Shown here one piece after another: positions 24,577-35,618 of a stretch of 64,000 nucleotides of DNA. Position 1 is the first letter of the stretch, and each line of letters opens with the position of its first letter. The notes under the pieces are model-generated. The model searched no databases and was not told where the DNA came from. It saw only the letters and a list, made by a program, of their open reading frames with translations. The translations under genes were made by a program, and so were the position numbers. The stretch lies in assembly GCA_002794785.1 (NCBI GenBank), contig NBBA01000001.1, positions 744,001-808,000 on the forward strand, given 5' to 3'. Source of the stretch: Coniferiporia sulphurascens. Taxonomy: Eukaryota; Basidiomycota; Agaricomycetes; Hymenochaetales; Hymenochaetaceae.

Positions 24577-27500
24577 CCTATGGCACTCCCAGTCTGAACA
24601 TCCCAGATCCTCAGGGTCTTGTCATGTGAGCCTGATACAATATTCTTTCCATCAGGTAAATAAGCCACAGAGTAAATAACATTTGAATGTCCCATGATGG
24701 GCTTTCCTACAGGACTCCCAGTCTGAGCATCCCAAATTCTTAGGGTGTTGTCAGATGAGCCAGACACAATATGTACCCCATCTGGGGAATAGCCAACAGC
24801 ATAGACTCCACTACCTGCATTAGATGTCCACAAAGTCATTTTCCATCTTGCCTCCTTTCCAGAAGTAATAAGGGGCTGGTTAGAAAAATATGGATATAAC
24901 TGCTCAGCCAAAAGGCTCTCTGTAGGGGCCCATGATAGTGCCGAGATGTATAAATGGGGAGTGCTGACAGATATTGGTGTATAATATGCTGTTATAAATC
25001 TGTGCAAATCATGGGCAATAGGGAACAGCATCCTGGATGGCTATTCACAGAATACTATTTCTCAGATTGAGTCCACACAAAATATATCATCTGAACATAC
25101 CTCATACCATTTTTGGAAATCCTCCAGGATATCTATACCTGATTTCACTTGCCCCATGATGCTCAAACATTCCAACCAAAACAAAGGTCTTGAAAGAAAA
25201 AATAGATTGTCTAACTGATTTTGCACTTTCTCATCATTTGCATCCAAGCTAGAGCTAGCAAGATGATTCATCCAATGTAGGCAGCTATACTGAAGATGCA
25301 GTGGTATATATATGGTTATCTTATCCTGAAGGTCTGGAATATTGTTATTTGGAAGAAGTGATGTTTCCAAGTTACAAATGTTAAATTTCAGCTGGGTTGA
25401 CATAATCTGTAGGCATCTTGTAGCCATGATAGAGTTCACAGTGGTGGGTTCTGTCCAATAACCATGAGAACACATCTCAATATTCATGAAATCAAGGAAA
25501 GATGGGTGGCAGACATGGATTGCACCATTTCTGCTTTCATCTCGGTACAAGACAGCTTGAAGCCTGTTAATAGTATTTTTGACAACTGTCTGGCTCAAGT
25601 CATGCTGTATAGTCACTAAAAACTCAAAAAGTGCATTTTCAGGAAGTGGTCTGTTTTTGGCTGTGCTTGTGATTACACTGAGCACAGCTTTGACAATTTG
25701 TGCATTTCTGTTGGACCCTGCAGACACATCTTTGAGAACAAGAGCATAAATACTATCAAGCTCAGATTCTTGGCTGCCTGCTGAGTTTTGGTCTAGGAGC
25801 TTGGAAATTGCATTTTCTTTACCAATCTCCCCATTAATGTAATGAAAGGCAGTGAAAATCCAGATAAATAGCCCTGATGCCTTGGAAGCAAGACCTCTGA
25901 TCTGGTTCTCTGAAAGATTCACTTTATACTTCTCAGCACAGGACCTGGTATAATGCAGAATATCCTCTTCTACATGACCAGAGATAATGTCAACATTGAT
26001 GTCTACAACAAGTGGCCTTGCTGCAGAGCTAAGAAAGACGTGCTGAAGCTCTGGTAGGGGTCTACTGGTAATGAATACTTTGAGCCAAGGAGCAAGACTG
26101 GCTATGTCCAAGAGCATCTCAGCCAGTTCCGACCTGGAATATGAATCACCACATTCATCAAGTGCATCAATGACAACAACCAGAGACCTTGGTGGCGTGT
26201 CTTCAGGAGTAGCAGTCAGGGTACTCATGATCTCCTTAAACAGGAGTTTAAATTGCCATTGAAAGCTTTTTGTGACTTTGAGCTCATCCGCCCCTTTTAC
26301 AGCAGAAAGAACAAGGAAGCGGTAGGGAACATGCCACTTGGAGATATCATATGCTAAGGTGGGCATGACATTTTTCGGCTCACGACATTCAGGATCATCT
26401 CTCTTGCAAAAGAAACATCCAGCAAGCTGCCGCTGCTCCCGGAACATATGCGCAACCGAGTTCGCAATCGCACTCTTCCCAGATCCTGCCACACCATGCA
26501 ACCAGAGAAGCTTCGACTCAGAAGCAGCCCATGCCTCAACCTTCTCCAAAACACCAATACGTGTCCCTTCCAAGCATATTTTCCCGATATCGCAACTAGC
26601 CTGCCCCGCGGGGTGCAACGACCGTAGCTGAATGTCCTCCACATGGTTCTCTGAAATCCAAAGTCAACGATACTGCAACTTTACGTACGTCTTAAATTAC
26701 CTGTGCTGATCATAGATCTCCAGACCTCCATCTTAACACTCCAATCGTAAACAGCTTTCAGCTTCTCGAGTTCATTCTTCAGTGAGTTCATCTTATCGTT
26801 TTTAGGCGAAAACAGCTCTCCTAAGAGGACAACTCAGAAACAAAACCGTAGATAGTAGAACCCCGATTTACCTAGCATCCCCTTTTCCGAATACTCAATG
26901 ACAAATTCAGAAATCTCGCAAAAAAGCTCCAGCATCCTCTTAACCGTCCGCTTGATTTCACCATTCTGGACGAGATCAAGATCGGCGTCATTAAGAAATG
27001 GCAGAAATGAAACCAAATCATTCATGAGATCCGCAATCGCTTCATGGTATTCTTGCTGCCCTTTACATTTCTGTAGAAAATGTTATGACGTGCATCTATG
27101 CAGCAAGTTCATTGTCCACGTCACCTCATACAGAACATTTGCAACGGTAAAAGCAGCCTTTGCAGCAGGATGAACCTGTGGATATTCCATACGTAGCAGA
27201 AACATTTACATGAGAATCAAAGACATACATTGGCCGCGACGTCTGTGAACTTCATGAGGATGTTCAGGACTTTGCCTGTCGTCCCAAGGGACTCCAGGAA
27301 AACTTTCTTGTTCCCGACTGCAGTCTGCGCCTCTTTGACAAGACGTTGGATGAGTATATCGTTCTTTTTGGCCTGTCAGCACCACGGGAGGTCTCTAGTC
27401 TGGGGTTCACTCACTGGCGACACAAACAACAAGTTTGCGAGAGCCCTTCCGTCCGAAGCTACGACGATTTGAAAATAAGTATCTGGCGTCGATAAATCAG

Positions 27501-28017
27501 AGAAACATACCCTTTACAGAAGCGATGCCCCTTTCGATGACGTTCGCAGACAAGACAATTGATCCGAAGGCCGCAGCAATTTTGTTTCGTCGCATCTTGT
27601 AGACTTCTTCAACCTTAATGGAAAGGCCAGTAGACACCGGAATACGGCTGTCGCTCTGTTAGCATAGGACATCGGACTGCCCGTCTGACATTGCACTAAC
27701 AGGTAGTTCGTCAGGACCCATTTCACAGGACTATCCTCCCCGAAGCATGCGGATTTGCGCGAGTCCTCGCCGGATTTAAGTTTAATAAAAATTGGACGGG
27801 ATGGGCGGTTGCCTTTGAAATCGATTTCAATTTCTGCGAAAGCATTTTAGGCATGATCTCGTGACTGATCCAAGCTACTGGGAGCTACGAGTTACCAGAA
27901 AGGTACAAGACCCTGCGCGTTGGGATCACAGAGTTCAGAATTGTACGCAGACGGCGTCTAGTGCGGCACATTAACTTACTCTTGATCAGTGGAGGTGTTG
28001 ATTTCAGATTGGGACAT

Positions 28018-29320
28018 GTCTTTACGTTTGGTTCGGTTGAGTTGCTAGCAGCTTGTGCAAGACGACGTGGTGGTCAAGAGTGAGTTGCAAGCACAGGTCG
28101 CTATTGATGAACAGTCTAGGAAGGAGCCAGTGCCACGTCATGGCGACTCGGACTGATTTGAGTTATTCTTATATCATGGAAGATTTGTAATCACACTCGG
28201 CACCCTCCGAACGTCAGCAACTTAAACCAACCCTTGTTCTTGCTCCAGCCTAGAGAGCATTCTCCGGCGGTCAGTTTATGTCTCAGCTTGGATTGGGTAA
28301 ACTTTTGAACTTTGAAGGCACAGACTGTATAAATCAAAGATAAACGTTGTTGGCAAATTCATAAGGGAAGAGCAGACAGTAACAGGACCACGTCATATTT
28401 AGCGAAGATGACTGAGTACGAGACGGAGACGCTAACATCGGTGAAGACGTCCAACGTGTAATTGACAGCGTGTGCCTGTCAAATTCCACTTCCCCAGTTC
28501 CGCACACATGCATAGTCGCAATTCGGAGAAACAAGCACATTCCTTAACTCCGCTACGGACTAGAGATATGATCAGAATGCATTGCCATAGACCAATCGCG
28601 GGTAATCCTGATAGCAATCTACACTTGCACGAAGGATGTATATCGACAAAATAGTGAACAAGACGTACGTATGATAAACGAGTTAAAACAGCAGTGATTC
28701 GACGAGCACCAGATGAATCGGCATTGAAAGGGTGTATGCTCTAATTCTGACACGACTTTTCTCTATCTCACAGTGCATGAGCTCCTCCCCGAATCGTGAA
28801 CGATGTTGTCAGGGACTCACCGTTCTTGCACATGTGCACCGAGATGTGATCATCCCATCCAGATGACATTAGTGGCGTATGGTGCCCATGAAGGACAAAA
28901 GCTGTTGTGGCTCGACGGAGTGGCTTAAGATAGCCATTGCAGCAAATGACAAATAGTGGGACTTGCACAATCTCGTCAACTGCGCTCAGGTTGGTATTAA
29001 TTAGCATCCTCAAATCCAAAGAGCTTCTCATCGATCGGACTTTCCGACAGCATACGTACTGCTATCTGTGACGAAAGCATCAAAAAATGCGAGCGTTTAC
29101 TACGAATAGTACCTTACATGCTGCACCTCATGACCCGTCCGAACGCCGCCATGGTAAATTAATTCAAGTATGCACTACCGTAACCAACTGATTCAAGTTA
29201 CCAGGTATGAGGCCGTCGTTTCGACAACAAAAAATACAACGAATCATAGCTTAAAGGCTTACAGAAACAAGTCGAAGGCACGCCCTTTGGCCTTATTGGC
29301 TGCAGCCTCAGTCTCCGCCA
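28018..29320. other. Promoter side of NWD gene 1 and spacer
   Basis: The first 150 bases or so are similar to 41991-42140 upstream of NWD gene 2, so they are probably shared promoter or leader. The rest shows only short ORFs. One minus frame at 28768-29031 (MRSSLDLRML...) is open but unrecognised. From about 29207 the sequence resembles 45690 onward, next to the F-box remnant. Confidence 0.4.
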
Positions 29321-30361
29321 TCAGCGATCCAGAGCGTACTTCTCCCACTCAGCTAGCAGCACCTCATATTCTCCCTCCTCTTCCTCAGGAAACGTCGGCG
29401 TTAGCTGACACACCTCCAATCCATCTATTTCAAGTGCATACACACCACTAGCGAAGTTGTACACCCGCTGGTGATGTAGAAATTTCGCCGTACCGCACCA
29501 CATATTTGATTCGCATCCCATTACGACCACGGCGGAAACCAGCCTCCCGGGTAATCGACGAGTTGCCATGCATTTCGACACTGACTCTGCCAAGCCGTCG
29601 GTGGTGCCGCAAAGTACTCTCACCAGCATGTCGGCGTCCTTTATTCCGGCATCTCCACCCCGTATGACCAAATGTGTCAACGCACCAAATTGAGAATGCA
29701 TATTTGCAAGCAGTGGATGAAGACGGAACGGGAGTGCCGCTTGGATATTCCGAACCCTCTTCCAGGTGCTCGGCGGCGCGATGAGGTTTAGAGATTGTAG
29801 TAAAGGTGCCGTGAAAGAAATGAAAGAGTAATCTTCCACGCAATAAGTGTGCTCCAAAGTAAGAGTCTTGAGTCGCGGAAAATGTATGCCGGATAGCGCG
29901 TACAATGGAGATATTTCCCTCGAGGGTAGTTGCTGTAACGCTGTGATCGTAGTAAGGGTCTCTCTAGCGCGCTGGATGAGGGTGCGGGCACGCTCCCAGA
30001 GCTGGCCGTAGCACTTAGTGCTATGACCAGTTTCTTCATCCGAGTCGTCGTAATCCGAGTCCGGGCTTGATTCCGAGTCCTTGTACGAGTCCATCATGAG
30101 CGCGCGCTTCGTTTCCAAGTCGCAGATGAATAGGTGCTTGATTTTGACCTCGGTCCCGACGGACCGCGCTTTCTCTGTTCTGGCCAAAGTCGCGTCGAGC
30201 TGATCTGGGCCAGCGATTACGAGCGCGCGAAACTCGAGCGGCTCCGCGATCGCGCGGAAGTATTTGGAGACCAGACCTAAGCTGCGCGCGGTGCTTCCGA
30301 GGTCTCCGGCGCATGCACACGCAAGTATTGAGGTAACAATCTCTGCAGAGCATTTTTCCAT
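29321..30361 (-). CDS. F-box-like protein, intact copy
   Basis: A single-exon frame of 346 residues from MEKCSAEIVTSIL; an upstream in-frame ATG at 30436 would give 371. I prefer the inner start because an F-box-like segment begins there (AEIVTSILACACAGDL...SLGLVSKYFRAIAEP), as in many mushroom F-box proteins. An acidic stretch (SSPDSDYDDSDEE) and Leu-rich stretches follow (HFPRLKTLTLEH, LLQSLNLIAPP). The family usually bridges Skp1 to substrates in SCF ubiquitin ligases. Here the F-box is weak, so that role is inferred. Copies at 32800-33730 and 45690-45930 are broken, making this the only complete one in the window. Confidence 0.72.
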   Translation of the reverse strand: MEKCSAEIVTSILACACAGDLGSTARSLGLVSKYFRAIAEPLEFRALVIAGPDQLDATLARTEKARSVGTEVKIKHLFICDLETKRALMMDSYKDSESSPDSDYDDSDEETGHSTKCYGQLWERARTLIQRARETLTTITALQQLPSREISPLYALSGIHFPRLKTLTLEHTYCVEDYSFISFTAPLLQSLNLIAPPSTWKRVRNIQAALPFRLHPLLANMHSQFGALTHLVIRGGDAGIKDADMLVRVLCGTTDGLAESVSKCMATRRLPGRLVSAVVVMGCESNMWCGTAKFLHHQRVYNFASGVYALEIDGLEVCQLTPTFPEEEEGEYEVLLAEWEKYALDR

Positions 30362-30436
30362 GATGGGAGCGCAATGGTGTACGATGGGTGTGCGTGTGCA
30401 AGAGGAAGTGGTGATCGGAGACGTTATTAGTAGCAA

Positions 30437-31088
30437 GCAAGATTGGCGCCCGTGCGTGAGACAGGCTCACACTAGCACGTGCAATTTCGGCAGCAAACCC
30501 AGTCACAGGGAGCAACTTTGCCTCATTAATATTTGCCTGGGAAGATGTTAAAACCGAAACAGTTCTTAGACAGTTCGGCTACTTGCCCCATTAAACGACT
30601 GACCGTGCTCGCTCAACTATTCACCCTTCTTTCAAATCGCACCTGGTGTGTACGGGCGACAAATAGCCTCATGTCAGTACTCACTGCCTCTATATTAGTT
30701 CCTACAAACCCGTACTCACCATTCTCATGCTCCTGCAGAACGCTAGCCTGCCTCTCCTACGTCCTTCACGACGCTCCACTTGCTTGCGCACACTATCATT
30801 GCGTCCGTGCTCAAGAACGAGATCGAATGCCGAGTTGTTTAAGGTTTTTTTGGAAAGTCAAACTCAACAAAGCGGGATACTTCATATACCGTATACGATC
30901 GATGATCAGTGTTGACACAAATCACTCAACTTTATCTTGCTATGGCATGGTAATATGCATATTGACGCGATTGACCCGGCCCCTATTACTACAGACTAAC
31001 GCGTCTGGTCACAAATTATGACATACAAAACAACACTTTGGCTGGCTCGTGTGTTGTGTCTACATGTCCAAAAGTCCTGCTCCACGTC
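30437..31088. other. Spacer; right part duplicated at 43660-43888
   Basis: There is no gene. From about 30855 to 31088 it resembles 43660-43888, downstream of secreted protein copy 3 (for example CTATTACTACAGACTAAC in both). This shows that the duplicated block extends past the 3' end of the secreted protein gene. Confidence 0.55.
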
Positions 31089-31536
31089 TTAAGAGCGAGA
31101 GCAGCAGAAAGAGACGGTCGCGGAGCCGCAGGAGCCTCCCGCGTTCGTGCAGCTGCCCCAGTCATTTCCATCAGGAGTCTGAGCAGAGCTTGGGAATCCT
31201 CTGGGGACACGAAATATGGTCAACATAAAAACATACTGCTGGGGTGCATGTCATGTGTCTTACCCTCCGCAGACGACGTTTGAGCCGCCGTTGTATCCGC
31301 CGCAGACGTTGGCGCCGCTCTTTGTGTCGATAACTCCGCAATCATTCGCGAGGATTTCAGCGCTCTGAGGACGATCAAGGTCAGCATTACACTTCTGGAC
31401 AGCGTTCATTGACATTTACGTTGGAAGTAACACCAAGTCCAATTTCTCCGTCGCTGCAGATAGCAGACGCGAGGGGCGTGGCCGCGAGGGCAGCAATGGC
31501 GAGGAGGACTGCGCGTGAGAACTGAGAGCTGAACAT
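31089..31536 (-). CDS. Small secreted Cys-rich protein, copy 2 (intact)
   Basis: Three exons, 31420-31536, 31264-31364 and 31089-31200, are joined by GT-AG introns and give 109 residues with a TAA stop. Residues 1-25 form a signal peptide ending PLASA. The mature chain of about 84 residues has eight cysteines, including VCGGYNGG, VVCGG, GSCTNAGGSCGSA and a terminal FCCSRS. The splice phases are identical to copy 3. It is likely exported to the wall or medium. No enzyme domain is visible. Such small Cys-rich secreted proteins are often effector-like or wall-associated, but the function here is unknown. It lies next to an F-box-like gene, as copy 3 does. Confidence 0.85.
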
Positions 31537-32790
31537 GTTGTTAAAATACTGGATGTTGTCGGTGACAGTGAAGGTCGAATGTCGAGTGTGAGTTCGATGG
31601 CAATCTAGAGACAAGAATAACCTGCTTTTATACCCATTTCCTTGCGCAAAGAATAAACAAAGCGCATACAAAATGGATCAAGTCAGTCATGCCAGTGTCC
31701 GGGTATGGTCGGACTCGGCAGATGGTCCTCTATGATAGGTGGCGCCAGACCGCTGACTTACCTCAAGATGTTCAGCGGAGGTCACCCCGATGAGATTTCT
31801 AAATCGATTCACTGTATATCCGAACTTGTCTTGAAGTTGTGCAAGATAGCAAGCAGAGAAACACCTTTTCGAGACATAGGTAGGTGCATTCGTTTTACTT
31901 CCCAAACCAGAGACGTACTTGTCATGTTTGTGTAGATTATTTAGGTTGGAATATTTCGGATTTAGCGAACACAGTTTCCGGACGGTTGCCCGTTTACTAG
32001 GAGGCTCCCAGAGACGCTTTAAAAGGAAGTAATACTATCAATGATGCGTGCGACGTCCACCGCGAGTGTCCATTATAGCTCATGGGCTTTTACGGAGATG
32101 GAGTGTCAGCGGATTCAGGGCGATGCTCTTCCCTCTCTCTCAGACTTATTTATCCCGGTCATAGACGGCAATGAAGAAACGGGGACCTAATCATAGCAGA
32201 ATAAGGGTGTTGGCAGAAAATCAAACAAGTAGTGTCACACGGGTCTTGCAGTTAGTGTGCGTTAACCCGCTCCGAACGTATGTGTACAAATCAGTCGAGA
32301 CAAATAGTCGGATCGTGACAGGTGTCAACCTTGGTGTAATTTCGATACTGCGAGGACCAAGCTAGCGAAGAGCAGTATATTAAATAGAAAATCGGCGAGG
32401 GTAGAGTGATTCGACCTCCACTGGGCCAGATAAATGAGTCGGATTAGTACCAGATGTTTCAAGCCGGGTAATGAGGGGGAAAAAAGAAGTGGCGATGTAG
32501 AGCCACAGTGAGCCGCTCGTGACATAAACACCAGCCACAAAACACTGCCGCGGAGACGCACCTTTCCAAATCGAGGTATGTCATGGTGGCTATGTATGCT
32601 TAAGTAAAAAACACCCCGCTCGGACTGCATGTGAATCGGATCGGCGTGATAGGTGGTCTCTCTGAAACGACCGCCCGTCGGCCGCGTGAATTGAGCCCTC
32701 ATATTTGACACTAGAAGCTGCTTAGAATTGCTAAGCACTGGAGAAACCGCAGATGGTCAGGCAGGCAGATGATGATTTGAGACTGCGCCC
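31537..32790. repeat. Duplicated spacer upstream of secreted protein copy 2
   Basis: It is similar to 400-1740 and 44343-45660. Differences include frame-breaking indels, so there is no conserved ORF. It runs directly into the decayed F-box copy at about 32800. Confidence 0.7.
31626..31632 (-). promoter_or_regulatory. TATA box of secreted protein copy 2
   Basis: TATAAAA on the minus strand about 90 bases before the ATG at 31536. It is conserved in the other two copies. Confidence 0.55.
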
Positions 32791-32799
32791 TGTAAGATA

Positions 32800-33730
32800 T
32801 CACATCTCCAACCCATCTATGCCAAGTGCCTCCACACCTCTAACGAAGTTGTGCATTTTCTGGAGATATAGCAATCAATCTGTATCGTGCCATATATCAG
32901 GCTCGCGTCCCATTACGACCGTGGCAGAAACCAGCCTCCTGGGTAATCGATGACTTGCCATGCATACCGACACTGACTCCGCCGAGCCGTTGGTGGTGCC
33001 GCAAAGCACTCTCACTAGCATGTCCGCGTCCTTAATTCCAGAATCTCCGCCGCGTATGATTAAGTGGGCCAATGCGCCGAATCGAGAATGCATATTCGCA
33101 AGTAGTGGATGAAGACGGAACGGAAGTACCGCTTGGATATTCTGAACCCTCTTCCAGGTGCTCGGCGGCGCGATGAGACAAAGAGGTTTTAGTAAAGGTG
33201 CCGTGAAGGAAATGAAAGAGTTGTCTTCCATGTGATAGGTGTGCTTCAAAGTGAAAGTTTTGAGTAACGGGAGATGTATGCCGGATAGCGCATGCAATGG
33301 AGGGTATTTGCTGTAAAGCTGTGATCGTAGTAAGGGTCTCTCTAGCGTTTTGGATAAGGGTGCGGGCCCGCTCCCAGAGCTGACCGTAGCACTGAGTGCT
33401 ATGACCAGCTTTTTCATCCGATTTATCGTGATCCGGGCTTGGTCCCAATTTGTCCTTGTACGGCTCCAACATGAGCATGCACTTCGTTTCCAAGTCGCAG
33501 ATGAATAGGTGCTTAATTTTGACCTTGTTCCCCATGGACCGTGCCCTCCTTATTCTAGCCAGAGTCGCGTTGAGTTGATTTGGGCCCGTGATTACAAGCG
33601 CATGAAATTCGAGCCGCCCTGCGATCGCGTGGAAGTATTTGGAGACCAGACCTAAGCTGCGCACGATGCTTCCAAGGTCTTCGATGCATACATACTTGAG
33701 CTAATGATCTCTGCAGAGCACTTTTCCATG
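32800..33730 (-). pseudogene. F-box-like gene, decayed copy
   Basis: It is closely related to 29321-30361 but broken. The start MEKCSAEIISS is followed by a frame change before the SLGLVSKYF segment. A short deletion near 33305, about 11 bases within the segment that reads REISPL in the intact copy, shifts the frame again. The last 35-40 codons are missing, the sequence passing into the spacer at about 32800. Two frameshifts and a lost C-terminus make it a pseudogene. The spacer-to-gene junction mirrors the remnant at 45690, which keeps only the missing end. Confidence 0.8.
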
Positions 33731-33734
33731 GACG

Positions 33735-34260
33735 GGAGTGCAAAATAGTGGAGTGTACGATGGGTGAGTGTACAAGAGGAAGTGAAGATCGGAGCCGCTC
33801 TCAGTCCGACTCCGAGTGCATGCAAGATTAACGCCGTGGCAAACTGACGCATGCAGGCATTAAGCCCAGTCCTCCCGGTTATCATGAACGATTTTGTTCC
33901 CCCTGTAAACAGTTTCCTTCTCTGTACATGCATATAAGCTGACTTCCTTGCACCTCGAGACTCTCATTCCGGCGTCGTGAATACAGGCGAGTACAGCGCC
34001 ATTCATGTATGCTATTATATTCCGATGTTTCAAAATACAGTTTGGTCATATTATTCTCTCGAGTGTTTCCACCTGCCTCGGTCCGGGCCGAAATTGCCGC
34101 AAGTAAGTGGTGACAAATACCCGGATGCAAATTTGGTTCCGCCCCGCCACATCTCCCGCCGCTACAGCCCCACCGTGGGTGACGACAGAGGGTACGTATC
34201 TCTCCACTGCACCCTCTCCTCTGACCAATCTACACCCACGGTGCATGGTTAAAAGTCTCC
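33735..34260. other. Spacer with weak similarity to 42.7-43.0 kb
   Basis: No gene is recognised. The part around 34115-34250 shares a block with 42715-42740 and another with 42960-43050 (GGTACGTA context), in the same order. This supports an older duplication of the region beside the NWD gene. Confidence 0.4.
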
Positions 34261-34265
34261 CTAGC

Positions 34266-35613
34266 TGTTAGTAAATTGATGAAAATCGTGATCTCCAGAT
34301 CAACGGATTAGCAAGATCGACATGGCAAAACCCATAACTCTAATCGACACCAGGAATCTATGTCAATGTTGTAAAGATGCAGATCAAGTAGCATGGAAAG
34401 CATTTAACATTGCATGTGCAATGATAGGACAGAACACAGGATACAACAACTGTCAAATTACATTTGATCATACTACAAGGGAACAACAAGTAGCAGAAAG
34501 GCTAGAAGTAATAATTGAACATAGAGCGACTATGTTCTCATATCAATTGAATAGATATGTAATCAGCGCTTACACAAGAACCAAGATTTATAATCAGCCA
34601 CATAATGAATTATGTTATCAAAGGGCAGTTATTACATCAACTGATTATGCAGAAGCGGCACACCAAATAGTTCACACTATCAATAAACAATTATGGGAAC
34701 AACTATTCGCATACAAAGCCAACTTCATAGCCAAAGGACACACAACAGTAGATTGAAAGGAACCAAACCAAAGACAGGAGTTAGTACCAATAGATAAAGA
34801 GATTATAATACAATGGTTCAATGATGAACCTTCATATAGAGTCACACCAGGATATAGCAGGATAACTAATATAAACACTATAGGACCTGAAGTGCTCTTT
34901 ATGCCAGTAGATGATAGGACACCAGAATGAACCCCTTTCAATGATATTATGGAAGGAATGACTCAATCTTAGTCTACAGTAATAATTAACAAGCCACAAC
35001 AAGATAAGATTAAGAAGGATAGCATAATCGCTAAGCCACACAGATATATCTAAGTGTTCGGCTAAGAATAGCCGATGGAAGCAGGGCAATCAATTAAGAA
35101 GCAATTGATAGGAACCAAGTATAGTGCATTGTATAGCAGAACCAATTAGGAAATAAGGAGAAGCATCATAGGTATAGTAGTATCTGAGAATGGTTACATT
35201 AGGTATTATACTGTATGACTTGATGGAAACTTAAGGAAGGTTCTGGCATAAGATAAAGATAGCATGGTAGGCTGTAGAACATACCGGAATATGTAACTGA
35301 CTCATAAGAAGCTAAGAATAGTAAATAGCATGTACAGGACTGTACCGGAACATTCTTATGACTTAGAAATCAAGAGTAGTATGTTGTAGTATCTACCAGA
35401 ATATAGTAAATAGTCTACAACATGTAGGGTATAAAAGCCCAATGTAAAATTGCAGTAAAAAGCAGTTTAATTCATCCCTTGTCTCTTACCACCATCATCA
35501 GCTCTAACACTCTAGTGAGTGAAGGGTAACAAGCCTACCCTAAACTAACTAGTATTATTGTGTGAATCTGTTATCACTTGCTTCAATCCCTTATTCAGGG
35601 AGCAAATCTAACA
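34266..35613 (+). mobile_element. ORF-bearing TG...CA element, copy E2
   Basis: 1348 bp, TGTTAGTAAATTGATG...AATCTAACA, flanked by perfect CTAGC duplications (34261-34265 and 35614-35618). It is nearly identical to 16642-17992 in the opposite orientation. TATAAAAG at 35430 lies 183 bases from the 3' end, the place of a promoter in an LTR. No gag, RT or integrase is present. Near-identity with E1 suggests recent mobility, presumably powered by another element. Confidence 0.9.
34322..34756 (+). CDS. Unknown protein of the TG...CA element (copy E2), ends at an early TGA
   Basis: 144 residues, MAKPITLIDTRNLCQCCKDA...AKGHTTVD, then TGA. The same frame continues with conserved sequence (WFNDEPSYRVTPGYSRI, PVDDRTPE), a second TGA, and a final TAG near 34970. 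The full unit is therefore about 216 codons, like the 222-codon frame of copy E3. The frame begins just 56 bases inside the element. Cys residues near the N-terminus and a Trp-Lys-Ala-Phe-Asn segment are shared with E3. The family is unknown. Confidence 0.6.
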   Translation: MAKPITLIDTRNLCQCCKDADQVAWKAFNIACAMIGQNTGYNNCQITFDHTTREQQVAERLEVIIEHRATMFSYQLNRYVISAYTRTKIYNQPHNELCYQRAVITSTDYAEAAHQIVHTINKQLWEQLFAYKANFIAKGHTTVD

Positions 35614-35618
35614 CTAGC

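Larger units (their letters stand above)
21315..28017 (-). pseudogene. NACHT-WD40 (NWD) gene 1, broken by a transposon and a frameshift
   Basis: The layout matches the intact paralogue at 36666-41990: start MSQSEINTSTDQE at 28017, then the same small exons including a 17-nt micro-exon near 27905. The NACHT exon follows (25062-26642 plus a few bases), with Walker A GVAGSGKS and Walker B VVVIDALDECGDS. WD40 repeats fill 25031-24577 and 23100-21315, about 14 in all. Two lesions are visible. The element at 23101-24576 sits between WD repeats with a CCTAT duplication, and a C run near 21985 has one extra base and shifts the frame in a repeat. The NACHT part is open, so a shortened protein with about two WD repeats might still be made. 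NWD proteins are signalling STAND NTPases linked to fungal non-self recognition. Confidence 0.9.
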
